DNA from: an uncultured Bacteroidia bacterium
GTDB taxonomy: Bacteria > Bacteroidota > Bacteroidia > Bacteroidales > UBA932
Assembly (NCBI GenBank): GCA_902801885.1
Contig: CADCJX010000007.1
Location: forward strand, 80,847-144,846
DNA: 64,000 nucleotides
Direction: 5' to 3'
Under the pieces are notes generated by a model. The model searched no databases. It was not told the DNA's origin and saw only the letters and a list, made by a program, of their open reading frames with translations. Positions 37,485 through 46,661 of the stretch are shown here, piece after piece. The stretch's first letter is position 1. The number at the start of each line of letters is the position of its first letter. The position numbers and the translations under genes are program-made.

Positions 37485-38117
37485 TTGAAGCTCCTTTCAC
37501 ATACTCTTACGATGATTGCAACCGCATCAGCGGTTGCTTTCGTCGTATATTCATGCAGCGGGAAACTCTCCGAGGCTGCGCAGCTTGACCTTTCGGAGAC
37601 CCCGGTTCAGACCGTCGACAACCTATTCATGGTCCAAACTCGGAACGGCGGACTGAAGATGCGTGTGGAAGCCGATGTGATGGAGCGATACGACAACGAC
37701 ACTTGTTCCTACGAACTCTTTCCCCAAGGTCTGCATGTCTTTGCTTATTCAGAGGAAGACCTTCTCGAAACCGTCCTCCATTCCAACAACGCAAAGCACT
37801 TCAAGAGTAAGAAAAGGGACAATGAATACTGGTCAGCATTCGGAAATGTCGTCGTCCAGAACATTATGAAGCAGCAGACCCTGGAGACAGACACGCTTTA
37901 CTGGGACCAGACCCAGAAAGAGATCTACACGGACTGTTACGTAAGGATGTTCACAAACGATGATTTCATGCAGGGATACGGGATGCGTTCTGACGAAATG
38001 GCCCGTAATGCCATACTCTTCAGGCCGTTCAACAGCTATGTCTATGTGATCCAGGACTCGACAAGGGTAGTGATTGATTCCGTCAACTTTATTGGCCCTT
38101 TGCTCAAAAAAAGATGA
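37485..38117 (+). CDS. lptC: Lipopolysaccharide export protein LptC
   Basis: 210 residues from a TTG start; an ATG at 37511 would give a shorter signal. The N-terminus MKLLSHTL plus a hydrophobic stretch ending VVYSC is a lipoprotein signal. The rest fits the LptC/OstA beta-jellyroll of Bacteroidota: NGGLKMRVEADVMERY, the DNEYWSAFGNVVVQN segment, TLETDTLYWDQ, and a C-terminal motif ending ISD-like. It should bridge LptB2FG and LptA in lipopolysaccharide transport. The following PpiD-like gene is 73 bases away. Confidence 0.82.
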   Translation: MKLLSHTLTMIATASAVAFVVYSCSGKLSEAAQLDLSETPVQTVDNLFMVQTRNGGLKMRVEADVMERYDNDTCSYELFPQGLHVFAYSEEDLLETVLHSNNAKHFKSKKRDNEYWSAFGNVVVQNIMKQQTLETDTLYWDQTQKEIYTDCYVRMFTNDDFMQGYGMRSDEMARNAILFRPFNSYVYVIQDSTRVVIDSVNFIGPLLKKR

Positions 38118-38190
38118 TTAATTAAATAAAAATCACTATCTTCGCACCCCAATATCTATTTTAGAGAATTATAGAATAAAACAATACAAA

Positions 38191-40290
38191 ATGGCGATTC
38201 TTCAAAAAACTCGCGAAAAGGCTGGTCTTGCGGTGTCTATCATCATCGCTCTGGCCCTTCTGTCTTTCATCGTAGACCCCGGAACCCTCGAGTCTGCGTT
38301 CCAGATGATGTCTTCCAAGAACAATGTCGGTGAGATCAACGGAAAAGCCGTTTCCTACATGGATTTCCAGCAGGATATCGACAATTTCACCACTGTCAAC
38401 GAGATAGTGACCGGATCTTCCGCACAGAACGAGCAGCAGCAGGAGCAGATCCGCAATGCTGCCTGGCAGAGCCTTGTGGACAAGTATCTGTTCACCAAGA
38501 AAGCCAACGAGGCTGGCATCAAGGTTGGTGAAGATGAAATGAAGGAACTTCTGGCCGGTGACATGGTTTCTCCTATCATTGCCCAGAATCCTGCATTCAT
38601 GGATGAGAATGGCAACTTCTCCAAGACAGCGCTCCAGAATTTCATTTCAAGTATTCCCCAGGATGCATCCGGCAGGCTCAAAGCTTACTGGGATTACATC
38701 CAGACCTCAGTTGGAACCCAGCAGTACTATGCGAAATACGGTTCCCTCTTCAACCAGAGCAACATCCAGAATCCTCTGATGCTCAAGAGGGCGATTGCAG
38801 AGAACAACAACACGACCAACGTCGATTTCGTGATGGTTCCCCTCGGGTTCGCACAGGACACCACCATCAAGGTCCAGACCGCAGACATCAAGAAGTACTA
38901 CGACAGCCACAAGGAAATGTTCAAGCAGAGTGCTTCCCGTGACATTGAATATGTAGTCTTCGAGGTCAAGCCTTCACAGGCGGACATCAACGCAACGAGC
39001 GAGTCTATGGACAAGCTTTACGAAGAGTTCAGCACCACGGATGGTATGAAGTCATTCCTTGCCAAGAACTCTGAGATGTCCTTCGACGAGCGCTGGTACA
39101 AGGACGGTGAACTCAATGTCATCAACTCCGACCTGAACGCTTTCGTCTTCGGCAACGCGACCGGAACTTCTCCGATCATCGCCGACAACAACACCAACGT
39201 CTTCTATGCCGGAAGGATCATGGACACTGCCCAGATTCCTGATTCTGTCTATGTAAGGCACATCCTTCTCCGTGGAACCGATGCCACTGCCAAGGCAGAC
39301 AGCCTTCTTGGCGTCCTTGCAAAGGGAGAGAATTTCTCCAACCTTGCAGCATCCTTCTCTGACGACACACAGTCAGCAGCTGACGGTGAGCTCGGAAGCA
39401 TCGGCTGGATGACCCAGAATTACATGATCCCTGGATTCGAGTCTGTCCTGACCGCCCAGGTCGGCAAGCCTTATTCCATCAAGACCCAGTACGGCACCCA
39501 TGTCGTAGAGGTTACCAAGAAGACCGCTCCTATCACAAAGAAGCAGGTTGCTGTCCTCCAAAAGACCGCCCTTGCCAGCGGCGAGACCTTCAATGATTAT
39601 TATTCCCAGGCCAGCAAGTTCGCCAAGATCGCTGCAGGCAACTATCAGAACTATCTTGCAGCCGTTGACTCCTGCGGTGTCTATTCACACCCCATGAACG
39701 GTGTCCTCGAGAGCACTGCAAGCTATGGCGCCATCGACCAGGCCAAGGAAGTCACCAGGTGGGTCTTCGACAACAAGGTTGGAAAGGTTTCTCCTATCAT
39801 CACCGTCAACAACAACTATTTCTTCGTGACTACTGTAAAGGGTATCCACAAGGAAGGAATCGCTACGCTCGATGAGGTCAAGGACATGATCAACCAGCAG
39901 CTTTACAACGAGCAGCTGAGTGTCAAGGCCGCAGAGAGGGTTGCAGAAAGGATCAAGGGCCTCAATGACCTCCAGACCATTGCAGACACCCTTCATACCG
40001 TTGTCAGCTCAGGTGTCGATGTGAGGTTCGCCTCACTTGCAGGCCAGGGTCTCGACCCTATGTTCATCGGTGCCGCTTCTGTGGCTCCCGAAGGCAAGAT
40101 CTGCGGACCTGTTGCAGGCGCCATCGGAACCTATGTATTCAAGGTCAACTCCCGCGAGATGGAGTCCTTCTTCACCGAGGATGATGCCAAGAATGCAGCT
40201 ACCCAGATGAACAGCTACAACTCCCAGATGATCCTTCCTGTGATGATGCAGGAAGCAGACGTCAAGGACCACAGGGCACGCTTCTTCTAG
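38191..40290 (+). CDS. Membrane-anchored peptidyl-prolyl isomerase (PpiD/SurA-like)
   Basis: 699 residues. One N-terminal membrane helix (GLAVSIIIALALLSFIV) anchors it in the inner membrane. Residues 45-190 are a SurA-type chaperone region; a parvulin domain follows at about 350-450 (VYVRHILLRG, then FSDDTQSAADGELGSIGWM and TQYGTHVVEVTKK). A second long helical region ends the chain. It assists folding of exported and outer-membrane proteins. The terminator at 40316 closes the run. Confidence 0.9.
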   Translation: MAILQKTREKAGLAVSIIIALALLSFIVDPGTLESAFQMMSSKNNVGEINGKAVSYMDFQQDIDNFTTVNEIVTGSSAQNEQQQEQIRNAAWQSLVDKYLFTKKANEAGIKVGEDEMKELLAGDMVSPIIAQNPAFMDENGNFSKTALQNFISSIPQDASGRLKAYWDYIQTSVGTQQYYAKYGSLFNQSNIQNPLMLKRAIAENNNTTNVDFVMVPLGFAQDTTIKVQTADIKKYYDSHKEMFKQSASRDIEYVVFEVKPSQADINATSESMDKLYEEFSTTDGMKSFLAKNSEMSFDERWYKDGELNVINSDLNAFVFGNATGTSPIIADNNTNVFYAGRIMDTAQIPDSVYVRHILLRGTDATAKADSLLGVLAKGENFSNLAASFSDDTQSAADGELGSIGWMTQNYMIPGFESVLTAQVGKPYSIKTQYGTHVVEVTKKTAPITKKQVAVLQKTALASGETFNDYYSQASKFAKIAAGNYQNYLAAVDSCGVYSHPMNGVLESTASYGAIDQAKEVTRWVFDNKVGKVSPIITVNNNYFFVTTVKGIHKEGIATLDEVKDMINQQLYNEQLSVKAAERVAERIKGLNDLQTIADTLHTVVSSGVDVRFASLAGQGLDPMFIGAASVAPEGKICGPVAGAIGTYVFKVNSREMESFFTEDDAKNAATQMNSYNSQMILPVMMQEADVKDHRARFF

Positions 40291-40315
40291 CAGAAACCCT
40301 AGCAAAGAATATATT

Positions 40316-40347
40316 AAAAGGCTGACCCTTGAAAAGGCCAGCCTTTT
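40316..40347. terminator. Bidirectional terminator between ppiD-like gene and the repeat lipoprotein
   Basis: AAAAGGCTG pairs with CAGCCTTTT around a 14-base loop; T-runs exist on both strands. It ends both convergent transcripts. Confidence 0.8.
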
Positions 40348-40367
40348 ATTGTTGAAGAAAAAAAAAA

Positions 40368-40901
40368 CTATTCTTCTCCGGAGAGGATCTTGACAACGGC
40401 TTCAAGTTTCTGACGCAGCTTGGCGGTGTCGATGTTCTGTGTGAGTCCTTCGATGGACTTGCGGAGCCTTGCGGTGTCGATGCTTTCGACGATGCCTTCA
40501 ATTCCGGTCTTGATTCCTTCTACTGATTTGCGAAGCGAGGCAGTGTCGATCTGGTCTATCATGTCGTTGATGGTCTTGGGAAGCTGCTCAAGCACATCGC
40601 CAAGTTCTTCGGAAACACCGGAAATCTCGCTTCCAAGAGCCATGGAACCGTACTTTCCCATCGCCTGCATGGTGCGGACTTTTTCGGCCGTGGTGTAGGA
40701 ATCGTAGTTCTCCTTCATTTCAGCCACAAGGGCGTCATATTCTTCACGGGACTTCTTCCAGTCCTCCTCCGAGTAGTTCTTGTACTCCTTCTCCGTCTTT
40801 TCGACAAATTTGTCGAGCCGGTCGGGAAGGCTTACAGTCGTTGCGCAGCCCACTGTGATGACCAGGGCTGCGAAAGCTGCAGCTATTGTAGTCCTTTTCA
40901 T
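40368..40901 (-). CDS. Lipoprotein with tandem amphipathic repeats, unknown function
   Basis: 177 residues. The lipobox is VITVGC (Cys19). Residues 30-80 are charged and helical. The C-terminal third holds three copies of a unit of about 18-23 residues: IDTASLRKSVEGIKTGIEGI, IDTARLRKSIEGL and IDTAKLRQKLEAV. These look like amphipathic coiled helices, perhaps lying along a membrane or forming a bundle. It starts 11 bases after ychF. Family not recognised. Confidence 0.7.
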   Translation of the reverse strand: MKRTTIAAAFAALVITVGCATTVSLPDRLDKFVEKTEKEYKNYSEEDWKKSREEYDALVAEMKENYDSYTTAEKVRTMQAMGKYGSMALGSEISGVSEELGDVLEQLPKTINDMIDQIDTASLRKSVEGIKTGIEGIVESIDTARLRKSIEGLTQNIDTAKLRQKLEAVVKILSGEE

Positions 40902-40912
40902 ATCTCAGGTGT

Positions 40913-42016
40913 TTACACGTTAAACAGGAAATGCATTATGTCTCCGTCCTGGACTACATATTCCTTTCCCTCCGTAGCAAGCTTTCCTGCGGCCCTGGCG
41001 GCACTTTCGCTGCCAAGGGCTACATAGTCCTCATACTTGATGACTTCGGCCCTTATAAAGCCTTTTTCGAAGTCTGTGTGGATGACTCCGGCCGCCTTCG
41101 GCGCCTTGTCTCCCTTGTGGATGGTCCAGGCCCGGCATTCGTCGGCACCAGCAGTGAAGAAGGTTTGAAGGCCGAGAAGATGGTAGGCACCTTGTATCAG
41201 CCTTACGACTCCAGACTCCTGAAGACCCATTTCTTCCAGGAACATCTGGCGGTCCTCGTAGCTGTCCATCTCGGCGATCTCAGATTCTGTCTTTGCGGAA
41301 ATGACAAGGATTTCAGCATCTTCGTCCTTTACAGCCTCTCGGACAGCTTCGACATATTCATTTCCGGTGGCAGCAGAAGCATCGTCTACATTGCAGACGT
41401 ACATTACCGGCTTGTTGGTCAGCAGGTAGAGATCTTTTGCCATGGCAGCTTCTTCTTCGTTGGCAGGTTCGACCGTCCTGCAGGACTTGCCCTGCTCGAG
41501 GGCTTCCTTGTAACGCTGGAGAAGGTCGACGAGCTTACGGGCGTTCTTGTCTCCTCCTGTGGTGGCCTGCTTCATGGATTTGGCGAGGCGGGATTCGACG
41601 GTCTCGAGATCCTTGATCTGGAGTTCCATGTCCACGACTTCCTTGTCCCTGACGGGATCCACGCTGCCGTCCACATGGACAACGTTGCCGTCATCGAAGC
41701 AGCGAAGGACATGGAGGATGGCATCCGTTTCACGAATATTTGCAAGAAATTGGTTTCCAAGGCCTTCTCCCTTGCTTGCTCCCTTGACAAGTCCAGCAAT
41801 GTCAACTATGTCGACCGTGGCAGGAACTACGCTCTTGGGCTTGCACATGTCGGCAAGGACCTCCAACCTCTTGTCCGGTACATTGGTGGATCCCAGGTTG
41901 GGTTCTATCGTACAGAAGGGGAAATTGGCGCTTTGGGCTTTTCCGGAACTGACGCAGTTGAACAAGGTTGACTTTCCGACATTGGGAAGTCCGACTATTC
42001 CGCATTTCAAAGACAT
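40913..42016 (-). CDS. ychF: Redox-regulated ATPase/GTPase YchF
   Basis: 367 residues. Obg-type domain with GLPNVGKSTLFN, DIVDIAGLVKGASKGEGLGN and the ATP-preferring NVDD in place of NKxD (YVCNVDDASA). The C-terminal TGS domain contains YHLLGLQTFFTAG and RAWTIHKGDKAPKAAGVIH. It binds ribosomes and affects stress responses. Divergent from the endonuclease-like gene. Confidence 0.96.
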   Translation of the reverse strand: MSLKCGIVGLPNVGKSTLFNCVSSGKAQSANFPFCTIEPNLGSTNVPDKRLEVLADMCKPKSVVPATVDIVDIAGLVKGASKGEGLGNQFLANIRETDAILHVLRCFDDGNVVHVDGSVDPVRDKEVVDMELQIKDLETVESRLAKSMKQATTGGDKNARKLVDLLQRYKEALEQGKSCRTVEPANEEEAAMAKDLYLLTNKPVMYVCNVDDASAATGNEYVEAVREAVKDEDAEILVISAKTESEIAEMDSYEDRQMFLEEMGLQESGVVRLIQGAYHLLGLQTFFTAGADECRAWTIHKGDKAPKAAGVIHTDFEKGFIRAEVIKYEDYVALGSESAARAAGKLATEGKEYVVQDGDIMHFLFNV

Positions 42017-42056
42017 ATCTTATTGATTTTTAAGTCCAGTTAACAATTGTTGGACA

Positions 42057-42064
42057 CAAAGATA
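42057..42064 (-). promoter_or_regulatory. -7 box upstream of ychF
   Basis: TATCTTTG on the minus strand, 40 bases before the ychF ATG. No matched -33 element. Confidence 0.4.
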
Positions 42065-42124
42065 CGAATCTAAAGAAAATGTTTTTCCGTTTATTATCCT
42101 TTTTTCTGTTTTAAAGTTCCATCT

Positions 42125-43108
42125 TTGAGTGTGTTTCGCTTATCTATCATAGTTATTTGGAGTCTTTTCCCGGTCCTATGCAATCCAGATCATGGGGCCG
42201 GGAAAGATTCCATCCTCATTATGTTCTGGAACCTTGAAAACTACTTTGACTGGAAGCGCGACACCCTTCTTCAGAGCACTTCGGAAGAAGAATTCACTTC
42301 ATTTGGAAAAAGGCACTGGACCAAAAGGAAATTCGAGTCCAAAAGCAGGGCCATAGCGAAGTCCATCCTTTGGCTGGCAGACCATAACGGCAAGCCTCCT
42401 GATGTGATCGGTCTTGCCGAGATAGAGAACCGCTTTGTGCTTGAAAGGCTTCTGAGGGACACTCAACTTTCAAAGCTGGACTATGCAATCGTTCACTTCG
42501 AATCTCCGGACCCGCGAGGGATAGACACCGGGCTGCTTTATCGGAAATCCACGATTAAACTATTGGATACCAAGCCTTTGAGAATCAACAATAAAGACGG
42601 TACGCCTCTCGGGACTAGGGATATCCTGCTGGCCGCTTTCCTTCGTGAAGGCGGGGACAGCATCGCCTTCCTCGTGAACCATCATCCTTCGAAGTACGGC
42701 GACGGTTCTGCACCACGGCGTGCCCTTGCCATGAAACGCCTTGAAGAAGCAACGGATTCTCTCTTTTCTTCAGGTTGGCATGATGTGGTCGCCATGGGCG
42801 ACTTCAACGATGTCCCGGCTTCGACGGAAAGCTATTCTAGGAAAATGTTCAATCTGGCTCTGGAGCAGGCCGCGAAAGGTCTTGGTACGATCAAATATTC
42901 AGGAAAATGGGAAATGATAGACATGTTCTTCATTTCCCCGGCCGTCCGTTACAGGAACCCGGGAGCGGAGATGACGGTCTGGAGGATTCCCTTCCTTATG
43001 GTCCGCGACAACACCCATTCTGGTGAAAAACCGTTCAGGACATTCACCGGACCGCGTTACACAGGAGGCGTGAGCGATCATTGTCCCATAACGCTGATGA
43101 TTCAATAA
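42125..43108 (+). CDS. Exported endonuclease/exonuclease/phosphatase-family enzyme
   Basis: 327 residues from a TTG at 42125; GTG at 42131 is equally possible. The N-terminus is a signal peptide (RLSIIVIWSLFPVLC). The EEP fold shows as MFWNLENYFD, GLAEIENRFVLERLL (metal Glu), DTGLLYRK, VNHHPSKYG, MGDFNDVP and SDHCPITL (Asp-His). It is a metal-dependent phosphoesterase acting on DNA, lipid or sugar phosphates; the target cannot be told. Confidence 0.85.
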   Translation: MSVFRLSIIVIWSLFPVLCNPDHGAGKDSILIMFWNLENYFDWKRDTLLQSTSEEEFTSFGKRHWTKRKFESKSRAIAKSILWLADHNGKPPDVIGLAEIENRFVLERLLRDTQLSKLDYAIVHFESPDPRGIDTGLLYRKSTIKLLDTKPLRINNKDGTPLGTRDILLAAFLREGGDSIAFLVNHHPSKYGDGSAPRRALAMKRLEEATDSLFSSGWHDVVAMGDFNDVPASTESYSRKMFNLALEQAAKGLGTIKYSGKWEMIDMFFISPAVRYRNPGAEMTVWRIPFLMVRDNTHSGEKPFRTFTGPRYTGGVSDHCPITLMIQ

Positions 43109-43115
43109 TATTTAT

Positions 43116-43123
43116 TATTTTTG
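43116..43123 (+). promoter_or_regulatory. -7 box upstream of galK
   Basis: TATTTTTG, 42 bases before the galK ATG. No TTTG at -33. Confidence 0.4.
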
Positions 43124-43165
43124 TAAGAACGGCTCGAAAAACATAATATCAAATAACACACATCT

Positions 43166-44317
43166 ATGGAAATGAAAACCAGAATCAGGGAAAAATTCAA
43201 GACTCTCTTCGGAGTTGAAGGAGAAGTTTTTGCTTCTGCAGGACGCGTCAACCTCATTGGAGAGCACACTGACTACAACGGCGGTTATGTGTTCCCGGGA
43301 GCCATCGACTGCGGCATCATGGCAGAGATCAAGGTCAACGGAACCAACAAGGTAAAGGCTTTCTCCCTCGACTACGATGAGTACGTTGAGTTCGGCCTCG
43401 CAGAGGAGGACAAGCCTCAGCAGCAGTGGGCTCGCTACATCTTCGGAGTCTGCCGTGAGACCATCAAGCGCGGCGGCAAGGTCGAAGGTTTCAACTGCGT
43501 GTTTGCAGGAGACGTTCCCCTCGGAGCGGGACTTTCTTCTTCCGCAGCCCTTGAGAGCACCTTCGCTTTCGCTATCAACGAACTCTTTGACAACAAGATC
43601 GACAAGTTCGAACTTGCAAAGATCGGACAGAGCACAGAACACAACTACTGCGGTGTCAAGTGCGGTATCATGGACCAGTTCGCCTCGATCTTCGGAAAGA
43701 AAGGCAGCTTGATCCGCCTGAACTGCAAGACATTGGAATACAAGTACTACCCCTTCAATCCAGTAGGCTACAAGGTGGTTCTCGTTGACTCATGCGTGAA
43801 GCACGAACTCGCTTCTTCAGCTTACAACAAAAGGCGCGAGTCCTGCGAGAATGCAGCTGCAGCCATCAAGAAGAACCATCCTGAGGTCGACTTCCTGAGT
43901 GACGCGAAGAGGGTGTGGCTCGAAGAGGTCCGTGAAGAGATTCCCGAGGAGGACTTCCTCAGGGCTGAATATGTGATCGGTGAGGTCCAGAGGGTTCTCG
44001 ACGTCTGCGATGCACTTGAGAGAGGAGACTATGAGACCGTGGGCGAGATGATGTACCAGACCCATTTCGGACTCAGCAAACTCTATGAGGTGAGCTGCCC
44101 TGAGCTTGACTTCCTCAATAAACTGGCACGCAAGTGCGATGTCACCGGTTCCCGCGTGATGGGAGGCGGCTTCGGCGGTTGCACCATCAACCTGGTCAAG
44201 GAAGAACTCTATGATGGCTTTATCGCTGCCGTCAAGGAGCAGTTCCCTGCCAAGTTCGGCCACGATGTGAAGATCTACGATGTCGTCATCAGCGACGGCG
44301 CAAGGAAGGTAGAATAA
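43166..44317 (+). CDS. galK: Galactokinase
   Basis: 383 residues. GHMP family with the galactokinase signature GRVNLIGEHTDYNGGYVFP, the ATP loop PLGAGLSSSAALE and the C-terminal GSRVMGGGFGGCTINL. It phosphorylates galactose at C1 in the Leloir pathway. galM lies 6.5 kb downstream; galT and galE are not in the window. It converges on the CpXC gene with 3 bases between the stops. Confidence 0.96.
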   Translation: MEMKTRIREKFKTLFGVEGEVFASAGRVNLIGEHTDYNGGYVFPGAIDCGIMAEIKVNGTNKVKAFSLDYDEYVEFGLAEEDKPQQQWARYIFGVCRETIKRGGKVEGFNCVFAGDVPLGAGLSSSAALESTFAFAINELFDNKIDKFELAKIGQSTEHNYCGVKCGIMDQFASIFGKKGSLIRLNCKTLEYKYYPFNPVGYKVVLVDSCVKHELASSAYNKRRESCENAAAAIKKNHPEVDFLSDAKRVWLEEVREEIPEEDFLRAEYVIGEVQRVLDVCDALERGDYETVGEMMYQTHFGLSKLYEVSCPELDFLNKLARKCDVTGSRVMGGGFGGCTINLVKEELYDGFIAAVKEQFPAKFGHDVKIYDVVISDGARKVE

Positions 44318-44320
44318 GGA

Positions 44321-44971
44321 TCAGCCGAAGAAACGGGCTACCCAAGCCCGGTCTACAATAGGGAAGCCTCCGGAAGGCTTCATTGAGGGATTGCGTCGGA
44401 TTATTCCGGCGCAATCTACGTAAACATTGAACCCGATCCTGACGCCCTGCATCTTTCCGTCCTTTGGATAGGAAAACTCCAGGTCTCCGTCCGGGCCGTC
44501 TGTCCTGAAGAATTTCATCTGGACATCGACAAGATCTTTTGCGCCGCCCTTTTCCGCCAGTTCCATCTTGGTGACGTACTTGCACATCTCTATGACAGTG
44601 TCGTCCAGTCCGGCGTCGAATATGTTGACTTTTTCGATGAGGGATCCGACATCGGTTACCCTTCTGAAGACATATCCTTCGGGCAGATCAGAGGATGCTT
44701 CGATCTGATGCCCGAGAGCCTCCACCTTCTCTTCAGGAATCAAGCCTTCTGGAAGGAGCCAGATCATGAGTTTCTCTTCTGGGTCATGATAAATAGTCTG
44801 CCAGGTGGCCAGGTTGGCCTTGCCGCAGGAAGGGCATTCCCAGAGGAAGAGGGAGCCATCCTTGACCTTGGGTTTCAAGGAGGGATTCTCTCCGACGTTT
44901 ATCCCGTTCAGGACAGTTATTTCCTTTCGGCATCCGCAGTTGGAGCAGGATGCCATCATCTTGGTGTTCAT
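44321..44971 (-). CDS. CpXC-domain protein
   Basis: 216 residues. The N-terminal 130 residues form the CpXC domain: SCSNCGCRKEITVLNGINVGENP then WECPSCGKANLATW, two CxxC pairs that probably bind zinc, followed by YHDPEEKLMIWLLPEG. The C-terminal part has no recognised domain. Function of the family is unknown. The gene starts directly against the stop of the small membrane protein gene and is probably cotranscribed with yeiH. Confidence 0.8.
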   Translation of the reverse strand: MNTKMMASCSNCGCRKEITVLNGINVGENPSLKPKVKDGSLFLWECPSCGKANLATWQTIYHDPEEKLMIWLLPEGLIPEEKVEALGHQIEASSDLPEGYVFRRVTDVGSLIEKVNIFDAGLDDTVIEMCKYVTKMELAEKGGAKDLVDVQMKFFRTDGPDGDLEFSYPKDGKMQGVRIGFNVYVDCAGIIRRNPSMKPSGGFPIVDRAWVARFFG

Positions 44972-45253
44972 TTATTTACGTTTATCTATCCAGATCCATA
45001 GCCGGTACATCAGCCATCCCCAGGCAAGGAAAAGGACCACATGGATCCAATATGGAACCTTGGTTTGGTAGACGTCGTCCCTGAAAATCTTTTCGTAACC
45101 GGGAATGTCTGCATAGTAGTAGGCTCCGGCCCCGAAATCATATTCCTGGGCGAGGCCAAGCCTGTTTGCCATTATCCAGATAGCGCAAGCCAAAATGGCC
45201 ACCACCGCGACGATGGTGACCACTTTGAAAGCTTTGTTCTTGCCTGAACCCAC
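44972..45253 (-). CDS. Small two-helix membrane protein linked to YeiH transporter
   Basis: 93 residues from a GTG at 45253, two bases after the yeiH stop; a longer frame upstream is only the shadow of yeiH. Two membrane helices, at about 9-29 (VVTIVAVVAILACAIWIMA) and 67-87 (IHVVLFLAWGWLMYRLW), flank a loop rich in Tyr and Asp (FGAGAYYYADIPGYEKIF). It sits exactly between yeiH and the CpXC gene. Family not recognised; an accessory role for the transporter is inferred from position. Confidence 0.7.
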   Translation of the reverse strand: MGSGKNKAFKVVTIVAVVAILACAIWIMANRLGLAQEYDFGAGAYYYADIPGYEKIFRDDVYQTKVPYWIHVVLFLAWGWLMYRLWIWIDKRK

Positions 45254-45255
45254 GG

Positions 45256-46608
45256 TTACTTGTAGAGGTCGAGGACGGGGATGTCGAAGACAACGCCGGA
45301 AAGCAGGAACCAGACAGCGAAGAAGGTAAGGGCGATGTTGAAGGTCTGGCCGATAATGTAGAGCCAGAGGACCTTGCCGCCCTGCATCTGCTTTGCGATC
45401 TCCTTGAAATTGGTGTCGAGTCCGATGCTGGTGAAGGCAAGGACGAATGCCCAGTTCTTGTACTGGTCGAGAACGCCGTTGATTTCCTTGACTGCTCCAC
45501 TGCCGCAAAGGGGCTGGATGATGAAGGAGGCGATCAGGGAAGCTGCGAAGAAACCGAGGATGAACTTCGGGAAGCGGTTCCAGATCTCGCCGGCACCGAC
45601 TTTCTTGTCGGAATTCTTGTCCACGCGGGTTGCGAAGAAGACGGCGACGAAGAAGGCGATGAAGCCGATCAGGATGTTCTGGATGCTCTTCACGAGGACG
45701 GCAGCCTGCTCGGCCTCAGGTCCAAGGGCATTACCTGCCAGGACCACGGCACCAGTAGAATCGACGGTACCTCCGATGAGGGCACCGCCCATAAGCTGGG
45801 TCATTCCGGAAGCCTTTATGATCATCGGTTCAAAGACCATCATCAGGATGGTGAATATGATGGAGATCGAGATAGCGATAGAAAGATCGTCTTTCTTGGC
45901 TCCGGAAGCGGCTCCTGTAGCGATTGCAGCAGAGGTTCCGCAGACTGAAGTCGCGGAGGCCATGGTGATGACCAAGGGTTTGTTGTCCATCTTCAGGACC
46001 TTGGTTCCTAACCACCACATGAAGAGTATGACGATAGGAGTCACGATCCATGCGATTCCAAGTCCGTAAAGTCCGAACTTTGCAATATTGGAGAACAGGA
46101 CGGAGAATCCCATGATCACGAGTCCTGTCTTGATGTAGAATTCAGTCTTGATTGCGGGTTTCAGCCAGTCCGGAACACCTACGGTGTTGGAGATCAACAG
46201 ACCGATGAGGAGAGCCCAGAAAGCCCACTCAAGGTAGCGGTTGAGGGTGAATTCGGCACTTACGAAACGGACTACGAGCGCGATGACGAAGAGTCCGAGG
46301 AAAGCGGGGATGTATTTCTTTACGCTTCCTCCCTGCAGTTTGACTCCGAGGGTGAACAGGGTTCCCAGTACCACTACGGTCACTATGAGCTTGCGCCAGA
46401 AGGCCCAGGCACCAAGTTGCTGTGCCAGGGGGACGGCCTTTGTGGCTCCTGCTTCACCAACTGCCCATGTGGAGAATTTGACGGCAGAAAAATCGAATGC
46501 CTTTGTAAGGACTGCGATGCAAGCGAACAGGATGATAATGAAACCAATCCAGATTGCCTGCCAGTCCTCCTTGCCCCAGAAGGCTGGGACGGTCTTTGCT
46601 TTTTCCAT
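45256..46608 (-). CDS. YeiH-family putative sulfate/sulfonate exporter
   Basis: 450 residues with about ten membrane helices, UPF0324 family. Conserved blocks: FYIKTGLVIMGFSVLFSNI, SATSVCGTSAAIATG, MTQLMGGALIGGTVDSTGAVV and AFVLAFTSIGLDTNFKEI. Longer than typical bacterial members by about 100 residues at the N-terminus. Members are proposed exporters of sulfate or sulfonate; evidence is limited. An inverted repeat lies between its -7 box and start. Confidence 0.85.
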   Translation of the reverse strand: MEKAKTVPAFWGKEDWQAIWIGFIIILFACIAVLTKAFDFSAVKFSTWAVGEAGATKAVPLAQQLGAWAFWRKLIVTVVVLGTLFTLGVKLQGGSVKKYIPAFLGLFVIALVVRFVSAEFTLNRYLEWAFWALLIGLLISNTVGVPDWLKPAIKTEFYIKTGLVIMGFSVLFSNIAKFGLYGLGIAWIVTPIVILFMWWLGTKVLKMDNKPLVITMASATSVCGTSAAIATGAASGAKKDDLSIAISISIIFTILMMVFEPMIIKASGMTQLMGGALIGGTVDSTGAVVLAGNALGPEAEQAAVLVKSIQNILIGFIAFFVAVFFATRVDKNSDKKVGAGEIWNRFPKFILGFFAASLIASFIIQPLCGSGAVKEINGVLDQYKNWAFVLAFTSIGLDTNFKEIAKQMQGGKVLWLYIIGQTFNIALTFFAVWFLLSGVVFDIPVLDLYK

Positions 46609-46620
46609 ATAATTGAAAAA

Positions 46621-46652
46621 TTAGTAAAATGTTCTACTAATTTGCAAAGATA
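46621..46652 (-). promoter_or_regulatory. -7 box and inverted repeat upstream of yeiH
   Basis: TATCTTTG (46652-46645, minus strand) is followed by the perfect inverted repeat TTAGTA-N8-TACTAA (46621-46640), which would cover the predicted start of transcription. It looks like an operator for a dimeric repressor. Confidence 0.45.
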
Positions 46653-46661
46653 GGAAAAAAA

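Noticed and set aside
40931-41971. 346-codon plus-strand frame
   Set aside because: Antisense shadow of ychF; ychF has all its GTPase and TGS motifs.
44972-45508. 178-codon version of the small membrane protein
   Set aside because: The first 85 codons are the shadow of yeiH; the frame becomes protein-like only from the GTG at 45253.
45374-46069. 231-codon plus-strand frame
   Set aside because: Antisense shadow of the YeiH transporter gene.
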